Notes: generated by a model from the sequence alone, not told the origin. 48,446 nt of DNA from Acidimicrobiaceae bacterium (GCA_002698945.1 NZZV01000173.1:1-48446); one strand, 5' to 3'; positions 7,648 through 16,783 are shown, numbered from the stretch's first letter. A program made the numbers and translations.

Positions 7648-7731
7648 GACATTTGCAGCGTTGATGTGATTGGGTTCGCCTGTCGTCAAACGCCGCTCGC
7701 CGCCGCCGTGCGGATCGGCTGGAGTGTCCGA

Positions 7732-8412
7732 CTACGATTCGAACACGACGTCGGGGTCGCGCTCCAGGAGCGGGAAGGGATCGGCAGGGACGTTCCCCGG
7801 CCGGTACTCGAAGTGCAGGTGGTGATTCGTCCCGGTCGGGACGCCTGATGTGCCAGTGTTGCCCACGAAGCCGATCGTCTGGCCAAAGCTGACTCGGTTG
7901 CCGACCTCGAGACCATCTGCGTGGCGGTCCATGTGGAAGAACTTCCACACCACACCGGAGTCGTCCCGAAGTGTCCAACCGTGTCCGGCTCCCCAGGTCT
8001 CGCCGCTGTCCACGTACTGATGCGTGAGCTCACCGGATGCCGGCGCCCGAATCGTCAGCCCGCGGTCGGCGAGGATGTCAACACCTGCATGTGATCGACT
8101 GCACGACGTCCCACGACAGTCCCCGAACCCGTCGATGACATAGCAGTAGTCGTCCGGGCCGACCTCGATGGGAAACAGAATCTCGCCCTCGGCGGGAGGA
8201 TCCGGTGGCACATCGACCGGACCGATGCGCTGGGCCGGGCTCAGCGCGGTCGCAGGTCCGCTGATAGCGGTCAGAACCGTGCCGGCCTGAGCGTCGACGG
8301 CGCGAGCTATCACCGTCGTCACCCCGACCCCAACCGCAGCGGCGAGCAGATGACGCCGTGTCGTTGCTTGTTCAGACCTCCGCCCAGCGGAAGCAGTCGT
8401 GTTTGGATCCAC
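7732..8412 (-). CDS. M23 (LytM-type) metallopeptidase, Tat-exported
   Basis: This is a 226-residue protein from GTG 8412, which is preceded by AGAGGA at the right spacing; the frame stays open to 8583. A twin-arginine signal (TTRRHLLAAAVG) is near residue 20, then a Pro-rich linker. The peptidase domain has SHAGVDILA (first His and Asp of the zinc site), a GAGHGW segment and NHHLHFEYRP (HxH). M23 enzymes cut peptide cross-bridges in peptidoglycan. It is divergent from nothing and stands alone between the metal operon and the NlpC gene. Four Cys around 130-150 could form disulfides, in keeping with the thiol-oxidation genes nearby. Confidence 0.88.
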   Translation of the reverse strand: MDPNTTASAGRRSEQATTRRHLLAAAVGVGVTTVIARAVDAQAGTVLTAISGPATALSPAQRIGPVDVPPDPPAEGEILFPIEVGPDDYCYVIDGFGDCRGTSCSRSHAGVDILADRGLTIRAPASGELTHQYVDSGETWGAGHGWTLRDDSGVVWKFFHMDRHADGLEVGNRVSFGQTIGFVGNTGTSGVPTGTNHHLHFEYRPGNVPADPFPLLERDPDVVFES

Positions 8413-8586
8413 GGGTTCCTCTCTAGGTGGCACCAAGGGATGAACGGTCACCACGCTCTCTGATGGACGGGTGACGCGACGACGTCGGAGAGTTCCGAGG
8501 ACGTCCATCGACGTCGGGCTGGCGCCGAGACCCGCTAGGTGTACAGGTAGGCCGCACGGTGCTCCGAGCGCCGTGTTCGGCATCGC

Positions 8587-9906
8587 TTACCCGGGGCGGC
8601 CGACCCCGGTGACGTTATTCCAGTTGACGGTGGACACCTTGACGGTGTCGCCACTGTTGGGTGAATGCACGAGTTGGCCGTTGCCGAGATAGATGCCGAC
8701 GTGGCTGATCGGGGAGTAGTAGAACAGCAGGTCTCCTCGTTGGGCGTTCGCGATAGGGATCTGGGGCAGGGCGGCGAACTGGGCTCGGGACTGGTGAGGC
8801 AGTGCGATGCCAGCCCGGCCCCACGCCCAAGAGGTCAGCCCGGAGCAGTCGAACCCGACACCGGGTTTGGCTGTGGCGAAGATCCAGGGTACGCCGAGTT
8901 GCGAAAGTGCCGCCTCGATCGCGACCTCAGCAAGCCCTGATGGGCTCGGCGGGACCGGCGTGGCAGGCGCCGGGTCGGGTGCAGGAGCGGGGTCCGGTGT
9001 GGGCGCCGGTTCCTGCGCAGGCGGTGGGTCTGTTGTCGGACCTGGTGCCGGTGTCGTGCCCGTGGTCGGAGTGGCCGTCGATGGTGTCGAGCCACCGTCA
9101 GCGCCCTGATCCTCGGTGCTCGGTGACGCGTCACCGCTCGCCGTTGGTTGGACGCCCACCACGTCCTCATAGGACTCGCGGGCGCGTCGTTCTTGTTCCT
9201 CGCGGAGCAACTGGCCGAGTTCGGCCTCGGCGAGAGCGCGAGCTCGTTCGTACTCGGTCTGCTTCTGCCGGTTCGCGTCGCGTGCTGCCTCGATCTCGCC
9301 GGCGAGGTCCTCGGCGCGGTCGAGACGTGCGTCAAGTTCGGATCTGGTTGCGTCGAGCTCGGCCAGCGCGACGTCGAGATCATCAGTGGTCACGTTTCCG
9401 GTGTCGGTCGCGACGCCGGCGAGCACGGCGCGTTGTTGGTCGACGGTGTGAGCGTCGTAGCTCGCGAGCAGGAACGGCAGGCTCCTGGCGCCGGACCCGG
9501 TGAAACTGTTGACGGCGATTTGGGAGAGTTGTCCTTTGAGGTCGTTGAGCGCCACCTGTTGGTCGTTCAACTGGGTTTCGAGTTCGGTGATCTCGCTCTC
9601 GAGCTGCGTCTGCTCCGCGAGCACGTCGATGTGGTCCTCGGCGAGCACGGCGGCCTCGCGTTCCAGGCGTTCGAGTTCGTCGACGATGGTGTCGATTCGT
9701 TCCTGCTGTTGCTCGACGGGTGACGCAAGCGCTGCGCGAGGTTCGATAGGACTGACACCCAACCCAGCCACCGCAGCGACCACGACGAGAAGTCGGGCTC
9801 GTCGCGACCGAGGTGCCCGCCACTTCAGGCTGGATGGAGCCCGGTGTCGGCACGCTGAGCCGATGAGTCGCTGGCGGTCAGGAGCCCGCGATGTTGGCGC
9901 AGCCAT
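8587..9906 (-). CDS. Coiled-coil NlpC/P60 peptidoglycan endopeptidase (RipA-like)
   Basis: The product has 439 residues from ATG 9906 (GAGGTG upstream); the frame is open to 10002. A basic stretch and hydrophobic signal (LLVVVAAVAGLGV) come first, then a long coiled coil (about 65-250) rich in Glu, Gln and Leu, then a Pro/Thr/Ala linker with PAPDPAP repeats. The C-terminal 115 residues are NlpC/P60, with catalytic C354 in FDCSGLTSW and H402 in ISHVGIYLG and a final LVHSPNSG. The family cuts D-Glu-to-diamino-acid bonds, and the coiled coil normally keeps it inactive until partners bind. It lies downstream of the ECF sigma gene on the same strand. Confidence 0.9.
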   Translation of the reverse strand: MAAPTSRAPDRQRLIGSACRHRAPSSLKWRAPRSRRARLLVVVAAVAGLGVSPIEPRAALASPVEQQQERIDTIVDELERLEREAAVLAEDHIDVLAEQTQLESEITELETQLNDQQVALNDLKGQLSQIAVNSFTGSGARSLPFLLASYDAHTVDQQRAVLAGVATDTGNVTTDDLDVALAELDATRSELDARLDRAEDLAGEIEAARDANRQKQTEYERARALAEAELGQLLREEQERRARESYEDVVGVQPTASGDASPSTEDQGADGGSTPSTATPTTGTTPAPGPTTDPPPAQEPAPTPDPAPAPDPAPATPVPPSPSGLAEVAIEAALSQLGVPWIFATAKPGVGFDCSGLTSWAWGRAGIALPHQSRAQFAALPQIPIANAQRGDLLFYYSPISHVGIYLGNGQLVHSPNSGDTVKVSTVNWNNVTGVGRPG

Positions 9907-10066
9907 CAGCGACCGCACCTCGTGGTGGGCGCGTAGGGATCTCGGGGGTTCATGACCCACAAGTGAACGATCTGACCCTGATAGTTCCGTCGGCGGGTGC
10001 ACAGGCGCGTCGGACGGCCACGCACCGTCATGCTTCGTCGATCGCCGCGGCGTAGCGTTCTAGGTG

Positions 10067-10588
10067 TCAGTCGCTGACGTGACGGCGCTCTGGACGAAGT
10101 GCGTCCGCGAGGATGTCGCGACCGCGTGCGACACGCGACCGGATCGTGCCGATCGGACAACCCGCAATCTCGGCCGCCTCGGCGTACGGCAATCCGATCA
10201 GCTGGGTGAGCAGGATTGCTTCACGCTGATCGAGAGACAGTTCTGCGAGGAGTCGGTAAACGTCGACGAGTCCGGTGTGATCCGCGACCGGCGGGGTTGT
10301 CGGGTCCGCAACCGGGTCCGTGCGGTGACGGTAACGGCGTCGTAGGTGCTCGTAGCACACGTTCCGGGTGACCCCGAGCGCCCAGGTCTTGACCGGACCG
10401 CGCTCCCAGCGATGCAGGTTGGCCACGATCCGAAGCAGCGCCTCCTGCGCGAGATCGTCCGCGTCGTCGACTCGGGTCAGGTGTGCGCAGAATCGCCACA
10501 CGTCAGCTTGAATCGCGACGACGAACTCCTGCAGCGCCTCCCGATCGCCGTCGGTGGCCTCGCGGGCGAGTCGGCTGAGGTCTCGCAT
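10067..10588 (-). CDS. ECF-type RNA polymerase sigma factor
   Basis: The product has 173 residues from ATG 10588 (MRDLSRLAREATDG). Region 2 is seen in the first half (DADDLAQEALLRIVANLHRWERG, key part DDLAQEALLR), and region 4 in LSLDQREAILLTQLIGLPYAEAAEIAG-type helices near the C-terminus. No region 3 is present, as expected of ECF factors. It starts 68 bases from the divergent zinc-finger anti-sigma gene, an unusual arrangement because the pair is normally co-transcribed. It likely controls envelope or thiol genes nearby; the target promoters are not identifiable by eye. Confidence 0.92.
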   Translation of the reverse strand: MRDLSRLAREATDGDREALQEFVVAIQADVWRFCAHLTRVDDADDLAQEALLRIVANLHRWERGPVKTWALGVTRNVCYEHLRRRYRHRTDPVADPTTPPVADHTGLVDVYRLLAELSLDQREAILLTQLIGLPYAEAAEIAGCPIGTIRSRVARGRDILADALRPERRHVSD

Positions 10589-10656
10589 GACAGCACAGTC
10601 TGGCGGGCCCGACCACCGAATGGAACTCGGCGGGAGGTTCGGGTCACTCCTACACC

Positions 10657-11301
10657 ATGGACTGCCGTGTTGCACGAGAGTTGCTGTCGGCGACGCTCGA
10701 CCAGGAGGCGACCCTGGAGGAGCGCCGCCTGGCCAACGACCATCTCGGCACGTGCGTCGCCTGCCGGGCCTGGTGGGCCGAGATCGGCAATGTGAATCGC
10801 TTCTTGCGGGTACGTCCTGCCGAGACGGTGCCGGACCTGTCGACCAAGGTGTTGGCGCGCGTCTCGCCGCCCAAACCTGGACGTGGTGAGTGGATTCGCT
10901 ACGCGTTGGCCGCGGTCGCCGCGAGCGAGTTCGTGCTGGCGTTGCCAGGTGTCCTGTTCGGACAGGGCGCGGCCTCGATCCATGACGGGCGCCACATCGG
11001 AACGTTCGGCGCCGCCGTCGCGATCGGGCTGCTGTACGTGGCGTGGCGACCCGGGCGTGCGCTCGGGATCCTTCCGATCGTCGCCGCGCTCGCGGTCATG
11101 ATGGCCGTGACCGCCACGATCGACGTCGCGGCGGGGCGCGTCAGCGTGCTCGGTGAAGCGCACCACGTTCTCGAAGCGACGGGGTTGGCGCTGGTGTGGA
11201 TGCTCGCGGGTCGACCGCTGCCCCGTCCTCCGCGGCACCGGCGCTGGCCCACAGACGCCGCCACGCCGCCCAAGGTCCCGGGAGGCCTGCCAGCGGCATA
11301 G
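10657..11301 (+). CDS. Zinc-finger (zf-HC2) membrane anti-sigma factor
   Basis: This is a 214-residue protein. Residues 1-45 are the anti-sigma zinc domain: C3, then HLGTCVACRAWW with the HxxxCxxC motif at about 29-36. Four hydrophobic segments follow (about 85-103, 115-128, 135-152, 165-180), so it is a polytopic membrane protein. It would hold the divergent ECF factor at the membrane. CxxC in such zinc fingers often makes them redox-responsive, which would suit the thiol-oxidation cluster immediately downstream (11.5-14.7 kb). That link is inference. Confidence 0.82.
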   Translation: MDCRVARELLSATLDQEATLEERRLANDHLGTCVACRAWWAEIGNVNRFLRVRPAETVPDLSTKVLARVSPPKPGRGEWIRYALAAVAASEFVLALPGVLFGQGAASIHDGRHIGTFGAAVAIGLLYVAWRPGRALGILPIVAALAVMMAVTATIDVAAGRVSVLGEAHHVLEATGLALVWMLAGRPLPRPPRHRRWPTDAATPPKVPGGLPAA

Positions 11302-11412
11302 GCGGATCCGACTGTCGGCAACCGTGTGCGCTTCGGCCGCTGCCGGTATCGCCACAAGTTCGGTCCAGCGTTGCTTCGTACCGCTGCCCAAGATCACCGA
11401 GAGGAACCGACT

Positions 11413-11523
11413 GTGAACAACGAGATGACCTCCACACTCCAACTGCTGACCCGCAATCACGCGTGCTGCGACGCCGAACCATTGAGCGGCAGCGCCCCGA
11501 ATGTGCGGCGGTGCTGGTCGTGA
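11413..11523 (+). CDS. 36-codon leader ORF with Cys-Cys, coupled to dsbA-like gene
   Basis: A GTG at 11413 follows GAGAGGA (11398-11405 region) at normal spacing and opens a 36-codon frame that includes RNHACCDAE and ends RRCWS. Its TGA overlaps the GTG of the thioredoxin-fold gene by four bases. Mycobacterial Cys-rich upstream ORFs attenuate downstream genes when cysteinyl-tRNA is scarce. The vicinal Cys codons, the good ribosome site and the coupling suggest the same here. It could also be chance or a small protein. Confidence 0.5.
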   Translation: MNNEMTSTLQLLTRNHACCDAEPLSGSAPNVRRCWS

Positions 11524-12158
11524 CCAAGAACGTTCGCGTGACGTTGGGGCTGGTCGTCCTGGCCGGGGTAGCGCTCTTGGTCGCGGCATCGTTCGGCGGC
11601 GACAGCGCCACCGCCCCGAGCGATGACACCGACGATCTTCTCGTCAGGACTGACAGCCAGCGCCTGTCGGTCGCAGACGATGATCAGGTCACGTTCGTCG
11701 AGTTCCTGGACTTCGAGTGCGAGGCTTGCCGTGCCGCGTATCCGGCGGTCGAGGAACTCCGGCAGATGTACGACGGCCGCGTGACGTTCGTGGTTCGGTA
11801 CTTCCCGCTGCACCGGAACTCGGAGGCCGCGTCGCGTGCGGCCGAAGCCGCTGCGGCACAGGACCGGTTCGAGGACATGTACCACAAGCTGTTCGAAACC
11901 CAACCGAACTGGGGAGAGCAGAGCACGTCGCAAGAAGACGTGTTCTTCGGATTCGCGGAAGAACTCGGTCTGGACATGGAAGAGTTCCGCGCCGTCTACG
12001 ACGATGAGGCCACGATCGACAAGATCGAGCGTGACCAGGCAGACGGTGAGGCGCTCGGCGTGACCGGAACCCCGACGTTCTTCCTGAATGGCGACAAGGT
12101 CGAGGTTGGCAGCTTCCAGGAGCTGATCGACCTCATCGAGACTGCGCTCGACCAGTGA
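11520..12158 (+). CDS. DsbA-like thiol oxidoreductase, membrane-anchored
   Basis: The product has 212 residues from GTG 11520 (another GTG lies three codons upstream). An N-terminal membrane helix (about 7-24) anchors an exported thioredoxin-fold domain with the active site FECEACRAAY (CxxC as C-E-A-C) and cis-proline region GVTGTPTFFLNGD. A helical insert lies between, as in DsbA and bacterial thioredoxins of the BdbD type. It would oxidise cysteines in exported proteins. The VKOR gene 90 bases downstream is the natural partner that reoxidises it. Translation is probably coupled to the upstream leader ORF. Confidence 0.88.
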   Translation: MTKNVRVTLGLVVLAGVALLVAASFGGDSATAPSDDTDDLLVRTDSQRLSVADDDQVTFVEFLDFECEACRAAYPAVEELRQMYDGRVTFVVRYFPLHRNSEAASRAAEAAAAQDRFEDMYHKLFETQPNWGEQSTSQEDVFFGFAEELGLDMEEFRAVYDDEATIDKIERDQADGEALGVTGTPTFFLNGDKVEVGSFQELIDLIETALDQ

Positions 12159-12249
12159 CCCACGCCGGCACCCTCCCAAGCCCACACGCCGCCTCCGACG
12201 ACATGGCGTCGCGCCGGTCGAGTGCCCGCAGCGCGCCACGGCCGGTGCG

Positions 12250-12939
12250 GTGACTGCAGCGACGTCTCACATGCGCCCGCGAACGGACCATCGATGTCCG
12301 GACCGTTCCGACGCCCCAGGCTCGGCGTACCACCCGCCACATGGTGGCACGCCCGCCTCGCTGTCGCGGCGAGTGAGCACCGTCTACTTGGTGGCAGGCG
12401 GAATCGGACTTGTCGCCGCGTTCGTGCTGCTGCTCGAGCGGATCGAACTCCTCAAGGACCCGAACTACGTCCCGAGTTGCAGCATCAACCCGATTCTGAG
12501 CTGCGGATCGGTGATGCAGACCAGCCAGGCCGAAGCGTTCGGATTCCCGAACCCGATCATCGGGATTGTCGGATTCACGATCGTCGTGACGGTCGGGGCG
12601 ACCCTCGCTGCCGGTGCAGAGTTGGCGAGGTGGTTCTGGTGGTCACTGTGGGCAGGCACTGCCGCGGCGGTCGCGTTCATCCACTGGCTGATCTTCGAGA
12701 GCCTGTATCGAATCGGAGCGCTCTGCCCATACTGCATGGTCGTGTGGGTGGTCACGATCCCGCTCTTCTGGTACACGACACTTCACGTCGTCCGACACCA
12801 CGCGTTCGGCGAGGGCACCGCCCGACTCGTGCGCCACGCAAGCGACTATCACACCGTCGTCCTCACCGTGTGGTACCTCAGCCTTGCCGCGCTCATCGCG
12901 AAGCGATTCTGGGACTACTGGATCACGGTGCTCCCATGA
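12250..12939 (+). CDS. Vitamin K epoxide reductase (VKOR) family protein
   Basis: The 229-residue product from GTG 12250 has a possible ATG at 12271, and the first 40 residues look disordered. Five hydrophobic helices follow. The two VKOR cysteine pairs are present: SCSINPILSCGSVM in the loop after helix 1, and the active CPYC (ALCPYCMVVW) at the start of the next-to-last core helix. Bacterial VKOR takes electrons from DsbA and passes them to quinone, making disulfide bonds in the exported space. It sits directly after the DsbA-like gene, which fits this pairing. Confidence 0.92.
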   Translation: MTAATSHMRPRTDHRCPDRSDAPGSAYHPPHGGTPASLSRRVSTVYLVAGGIGLVAAFVLLLERIELLKDPNYVPSCSINPILSCGSVMQTSQAEAFGFPNPIIGIVGFTIVVTVGATLAAGAELARWFWWSLWAGTAAAVAFIHWLIFESLYRIGALCPYCMVVWVVTIPLFWYTTLHVVRHHAFGEGTARLVRHASDYHTVVLTVWYLSLAALIAKRFWDYWITVLP

Positions 12940-13158
12940 CCAACCCGCGCCACACCTTCGCCCGGCACGCCCATCCGCCACTGCGCCGACCCGACTCGTG
13001 TCGCCGCCACGGCCCGATGTCAGCGGTCACGTCGCCGGGGCGCCCGCACGTGTCGCGGGACCGCGACGCGCGAAGCTCGCCGGCACAGGACGATCCGCCG
13101 TCGATGTGGACACACGGTGCAACCCACGCGCCGGGCGAAGTTCAGTGAGTCCGCCGCG

Positions 13159-14091
13159 ATGGACCTCCGCCCGCTTCCACGATCCAGCGACACCACCGAC
13201 ATGTCGGCCGCCGACGGCGCCGCGACCAGTTGGCGTCGAGTCCGAAGGACCGTCGCCGTCGTCTCGCTCGCCGGGCTGCTCGTCGCGCTCGTGTGGAGCT
13301 TGACCGCAGCGTCGCCCTCGACCCGGGTGAGCGACGATCTGCGAGCGCAGCTACGGCAGAGCGACCCCGCAGAGTCCGCGCAGTTCACCCACATCACCGG
13401 CGGAACCCGCGTGATGGAGTGCGCCATGCGCAACCTCCGCTACGGCGGAATCACCGACCCCGACGCCGGACGGCTCCTCGTCTGGCTCGGCGAACGGCCC
13501 GCACCAGACGACGCAGTCGCGATCGCTGACCGCGGCTCGGTCCTGCTCCACCGCACGCTGCTCGACGACCCACCATTCGACAGCGACTGGGTTTCGTTTT
13601 CTCGGCCGCTCAGCGACGCAGACCGTACGACGATCATCGAGATCACCGGCCAGCCACTCGGCGCCGATCTCGTCGCACCAGCACCCCCGCCGGTCGCATC
13701 GGTCCTGGTCGCCGAAGCGCTCGAGGTCGCTGCGAGCGTCGAGCGCGTCCACGTCGACGAGACCACTGGGCGTGGTCTCGTCCGCTACCGCATCGAGATC
13801 GACGCTGACCGACTCGACGCGCTCGACCGGTCCGGCACCGTAACCGACAGCCCACAAATCGTACCGCGGCTCGACGTCTGGTTGACCGACGACGGTTCGG
13901 TCGCCCGGATCGAGGTGCGATCGCAGCACGCCGACGGAACACTCGGCGACGCCGAGGACGGATGGCTGGTCGAATACGAGCCGACCAATGTCGAGATCCG
14001 CGCGCCCAAGCCGGCCGACGTTCACGACGTCTCCGGGGTCGACCGTTCGCAGCTTCGACCCACCGGGTTGGAATGCGCCGTGGAGATGTGA
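13159..14091 (+). CDS. Membrane-anchored exported protein of unknown family
   Basis: The product is about 310 residues from ATG 13159; alternatives are GTG 13117 and ATG 13201. There is one membrane helix (VAVVSLAGLLVALVWSLTAA, about 35-54), then a domain with no motif I can name. The second half (SVERVHVDETTGRGLVRYRI, RLDVWLTDDGSVARIEV) has the alternating strand pattern of LppX/LprG-like carrier folds, which is only a resemblance. Two Cys (MECAMRN, LECAVEM at the end) could form a disulfide. It sits between VKOR and the TlpA-like gene, so it may be a client of that machinery. Confidence 0.65.
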   Translation: MDLRPLPRSSDTTDMSAADGAATSWRRVRRTVAVVSLAGLLVALVWSLTAASPSTRVSDDLRAQLRQSDPAESAQFTHITGGTRVMECAMRNLRYGGITDPDAGRLLVWLGERPAPDDAVAIADRGSVLLHRTLLDDPPFDSDWVSFSRPLSDADRTTIIEITGQPLGADLVAPAPPPVASVLVAEALEVAASVERVHVDETTGRGLVRYRIEIDADRLDALDRSGTVTDSPQIVPRLDVWLTDDGSVARIEVRSQHADGTLGDAEDGWLVEYEPTNVEIRAPKPADVHDVSGVDRSQLRPTGLECAVEM

Positions 14092-14113
14092 CGATCGACG
14101 CGGACCGGAACAC

Positions 14114-14734
14114 ATGCGGACGAACGTAACGAGGACAGCTGGTGAGTCGCCCGGCGGCACCGCGGTCACGAGCGGTTCGATGATCGGCCGTCGACGGGTC
14201 GCGCCGGTCGTGGTCGGGTTGGTCGCGCTCGTCGTCGCAGCGCTGCTGGTCGTGCTGATGAACGCTGATCCGTCACGCGACGCGTCCGCCGGGTCACCGC
14301 TGCTCGGCAACCTCGCACCGGACGTTGCGGCCGAGCGCGACGACGGCTCGACCTTCACGCTGTCGCACCGCAAGGGCAGTTGGGTCGTGCTCAACTTCTT
14401 CACCCACGACTGCGTGCCCTGCATCCGTGAGCACCCCGAACTCGTCGAGTTCGTCGACCAACAAGAGGCGCTCGGGTCACAAGGCGCTGAGCTGTATTCG
14501 ATCGTACGGGATTCGACGCGTGAACAGGTCGAGACGTTCTTCGCCGAGCGCGGAGGGGACTGGCCGGTCGTGTACGACACCGACTACGAGTTCGTCAACG
14601 GCTTCGGGGTGACCCTGGTCCCAGAAACGTGGATCCTCGACCCGAATGGCTTCGTGCGACGCCGCTACATCGGCCAGGTCACCGCTGAGGAGCTGAGCTC
14701 CACCCTTCAGGCGTTGCGAGACGGGCATCCATGA
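14114..14734 (+). CDS. TlpA/ResA-like membrane-anchored thioredoxin
   Basis: The product has 206 residues from ATG 14114 (14183 is an alternative). The membrane helix is at about 30-48, followed by a TlpA/AhpC-TSA fold with LGNLAPDVAAERDDGSTF, the active site FTHDCVPCIREH (C-V-P-C) and cis-Pro in LVPETWILD. Such proteins reduce apocytochrome or copper-chaperone cysteines outside the membrane. It ends the plus-strand thiol cluster and converges with the acyltransferase gene 24 bases away. Confidence 0.88.
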   Translation: MRTNVTRTAGESPGGTAVTSGSMIGRRRVAPVVVGLVALVVAALLVVLMNADPSRDASAGSPLLGNLAPDVAAERDDGSTFTLSHRKGSWVVLNFFTHDCVPCIREHPELVEFVDQQEALGSQGAELYSIVRDSTREQVETFFAERGGDWPVVYDTDYEFVNGFGVTLVPETWILDPNGFVRRRYIGQVTAEELSSTLQALRDGHP

Positions 14735-14758
14735 CCGCTGCGGGCCTGGCGCCGCTGA

Positions 14759-16783
14759 TCACACGCCGGTCCAGTCCCGGGCGAGGTTCGCGTAGAAGAT
14801 CTTGCCGTTGGCGTTGAGGTGAATGCCGTCGCCGGCGAAGCAGTTGTCGGAGCACTCCGCAGCGCGTTGGGCCCAGTCGATCAGGACGATGTTGTCACCG
14901 GGCCGGTCACGGGCCCGCAGGAGCGCATTGTTCGTCGCCGTCCATGATCGGTCGGCCCGGATCGTGTACAGCAACACGTTCGGAACGATCGACAACGGCG
15001 CCAGCAAGGCGTCGAGCGTCTCGGCGCTGAACGTACCGTTGGTACCGAGGTGCACGATCACCGCCGCAGTGTCAGACGTGATCACGCCACCGTCGACCAG
15101 GGACTGCACCATCGGTACGGCGTCGACCATCTGGAGACCCTGTTCGGCGACCACGGTCCAGCCGCGCGGTTCGAGGACGTCGGCAGCCCCCTGCATGACC
15201 GAGTCGCCGATCCCGAGCACCCGGACCGGCTCGCGAGGAGGCGGAGCGGTGGTCGGGGTGGCCGTCGGGGTGGTGCTGGTGGTGGCCGTCGTGTCGCCGA
15301 CCACCGCGCCGCCGACCGACCCGTCGACGACGGTAGAGGTCGTGGTGGTGGTGGCCCGGGTTGTGTTCGGTTCCGTGGTGTCCGGGTCGAGCAGGTCGTC
15401 GAGGTCGGTCGTGAAGCCCTCCCCGTCCTCGAGCGTCTGGGCGATGTCGGCCGGGATCAGTTCGGCGGTGGTGAGGCGATACACCCCGAACGCGCCGAGC
15501 AGCAGCGCCACCACGGCTGCGACGGCGGCGATCTGGCGCAGCGCCGGGTCGCTGTCGCGCAGCGATGCCCAGCGCCTCGCGACCTGGCCGCGTCGGATCG
15601 GGGTCTCGACATAGGTGTAGGACAGTTCGGTGATGGCGACCGTGATCGCGGTTCCGAACGCGAACTGGGGTAGCGTCAGCTTGGCTCCGGCGGTGTCGCG
15701 GATGATCTGGTAGATCGGCCAGTGGAACAGGTACAGCCCGTACGAGCGGGTGCCGACGTAGCGCAGCACCGGGTTGCCGAGCAGCTTGTCGGCCATGCTG
15801 TAGCGGTGGGTTACGGCGGCCACGACCACCAGCGTGGCCACCCCGGTCAGGAACAGCCCACCGCGGAACAGCCAGGCGTTGAACGCTACGTCGATCGACT
15901 TCCCGAACGGCTCCGACAGCGGCACGAACCACATCAACGCCCCGAGCCCGGCGAGCCCGACCAGGCACCCCAGATCGAGGCTCCGACCGGCGTCGCGCAA
16001 CGGGCCACGCATGATCGAAACCGGCCGCCAGATCATCGCGAACGCAGCGCCGAGCATGAGCCCGCCCGAGCGCGAGATCGTCGACAGGTACAGCGTGTCG
16101 TTGCTCGAGATGCAGCGCTCGCCGACCGTCCAGTAGGCGTCGGGCGTGATGCCACACGTCGGCGAGACGCGCCCGCCGTAGTACAGCACCGCGACCATCA
16201 CGTTGATCGCGACCGCAGCGCCGAACAGGATCGCGGCGGTGTTGGCCAGCTGACGCGTGCCGGCCCGCAGCACGATCGCCATCACCACCGGCCACACCAG
16301 GTAGTACTGCTCTTCGACCGCCAGACTCCACAAGTGCCGCAGCGGAGCAAACTCGCCCGGCGCCGTGTAACCCTGGCCCACCCACAGCTGATACCAATTC
16401 GACACGTAGGCGAGTGCGGCCAGCAAGTCGCCACGCAGCATGCCGAGCGTGTCGGCCCGGAAGAACACCGTGTACACCAGCAGCCCGACCAGCATCACGT
16501 ACAGCGCCGGCATCAGGCGGCGGGCTCGCCGCAACCAGAAGCCCGTCAGGCTCACCCGTCCGGTCCGCTCGCGCTCGGCCATCAGCAACAGCGTGATCAG
16601 GTAGCCCGAGATCACGAAGAACACCTCGACGCCGAGGTAGCCACCAGGCATCCACGACGAGTTGGCGTGATAGAGCATCACCCCCGCCACAGCGAGCGCG
16701 CGCATGCCGTCGAGGCCCGGCATGTACGGCACCGTGCTCAGGTACCGCTGAGGTTGCGCCCCGGTGACCGGGTTGTCTACCAC
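14759..16783 (-). CDS. Acyltransferase-3 membrane protein with C-terminal SGNH domain
   Basis: This is a 674-residue protein from GTG 16783, preceded by GGAGAAGGGA. Residues 15-385 are the OafA-type membrane acyltransferase: PGLDGMRALAVAGVMLYH, FFVISGYLIT, WSLAVEEQYYLVWP and YLFHWP. A Thr/Pro linker of about 80 residues leads to an SGNH domain with GIGDSVMQGA (Ser), HLGTNG and GDGIHLN (Asp-His). The family O-acetylates surface sugars or peptidoglycan. It is not obviously linked to the neighbours. Confidence 0.92.
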   Translation of the reverse strand: MVDNPVTGAQPQRYLSTVPYMPGLDGMRALAVAGVMLYHANSSWMPGGYLGVEVFFVISGYLITLLLMAERERTGRVSLTGFWLRRARRLMPALYVMLVGLLVYTVFFRADTLGMLRGDLLAALAYVSNWYQLWVGQGYTAPGEFAPLRHLWSLAVEEQYYLVWPVVMAIVLRAGTRQLANTAAILFGAAVAINVMVAVLYYGGRVSPTCGITPDAYWTVGERCISSNDTLYLSTISRSGGLMLGAAFAMIWRPVSIMRGPLRDAGRSLDLGCLVGLAGLGALMWFVPLSEPFGKSIDVAFNAWLFRGGLFLTGVATLVVVAAVTHRYSMADKLLGNPVLRYVGTRSYGLYLFHWPIYQIIRDTAGAKLTLPQFAFGTAITVAITELSYTYVETPIRRGQVARRWASLRDSDPALRQIAAVAAVVALLLGAFGVYRLTTAELIPADIAQTLEDGEGFTTDLDDLLDPDTTEPNTTRATTTTTSTVVDGSVGGAVVGDTTATTSTTPTATPTTAPPPREPVRVLGIGDSVMQGAADVLEPRGWTVVAEQGLQMVDAVPMVQSLVDGGVITSDTAAVIVHLGTNGTFSAETLDALLAPLSIVPNVLLYTIRADRSWTATNNALLRARDRPGDNIVLIDWAQRAAECSDNCFAGDGIHLNANGKIFYANLARDWTGV

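Noticed and set aside
15072-16655. A 527-codon minus-strand frame within the acyltransferase region
   Set aside because: It is a shifted reading of the acyltransferase-SGNH gene. All recognised motifs are in the other frame.
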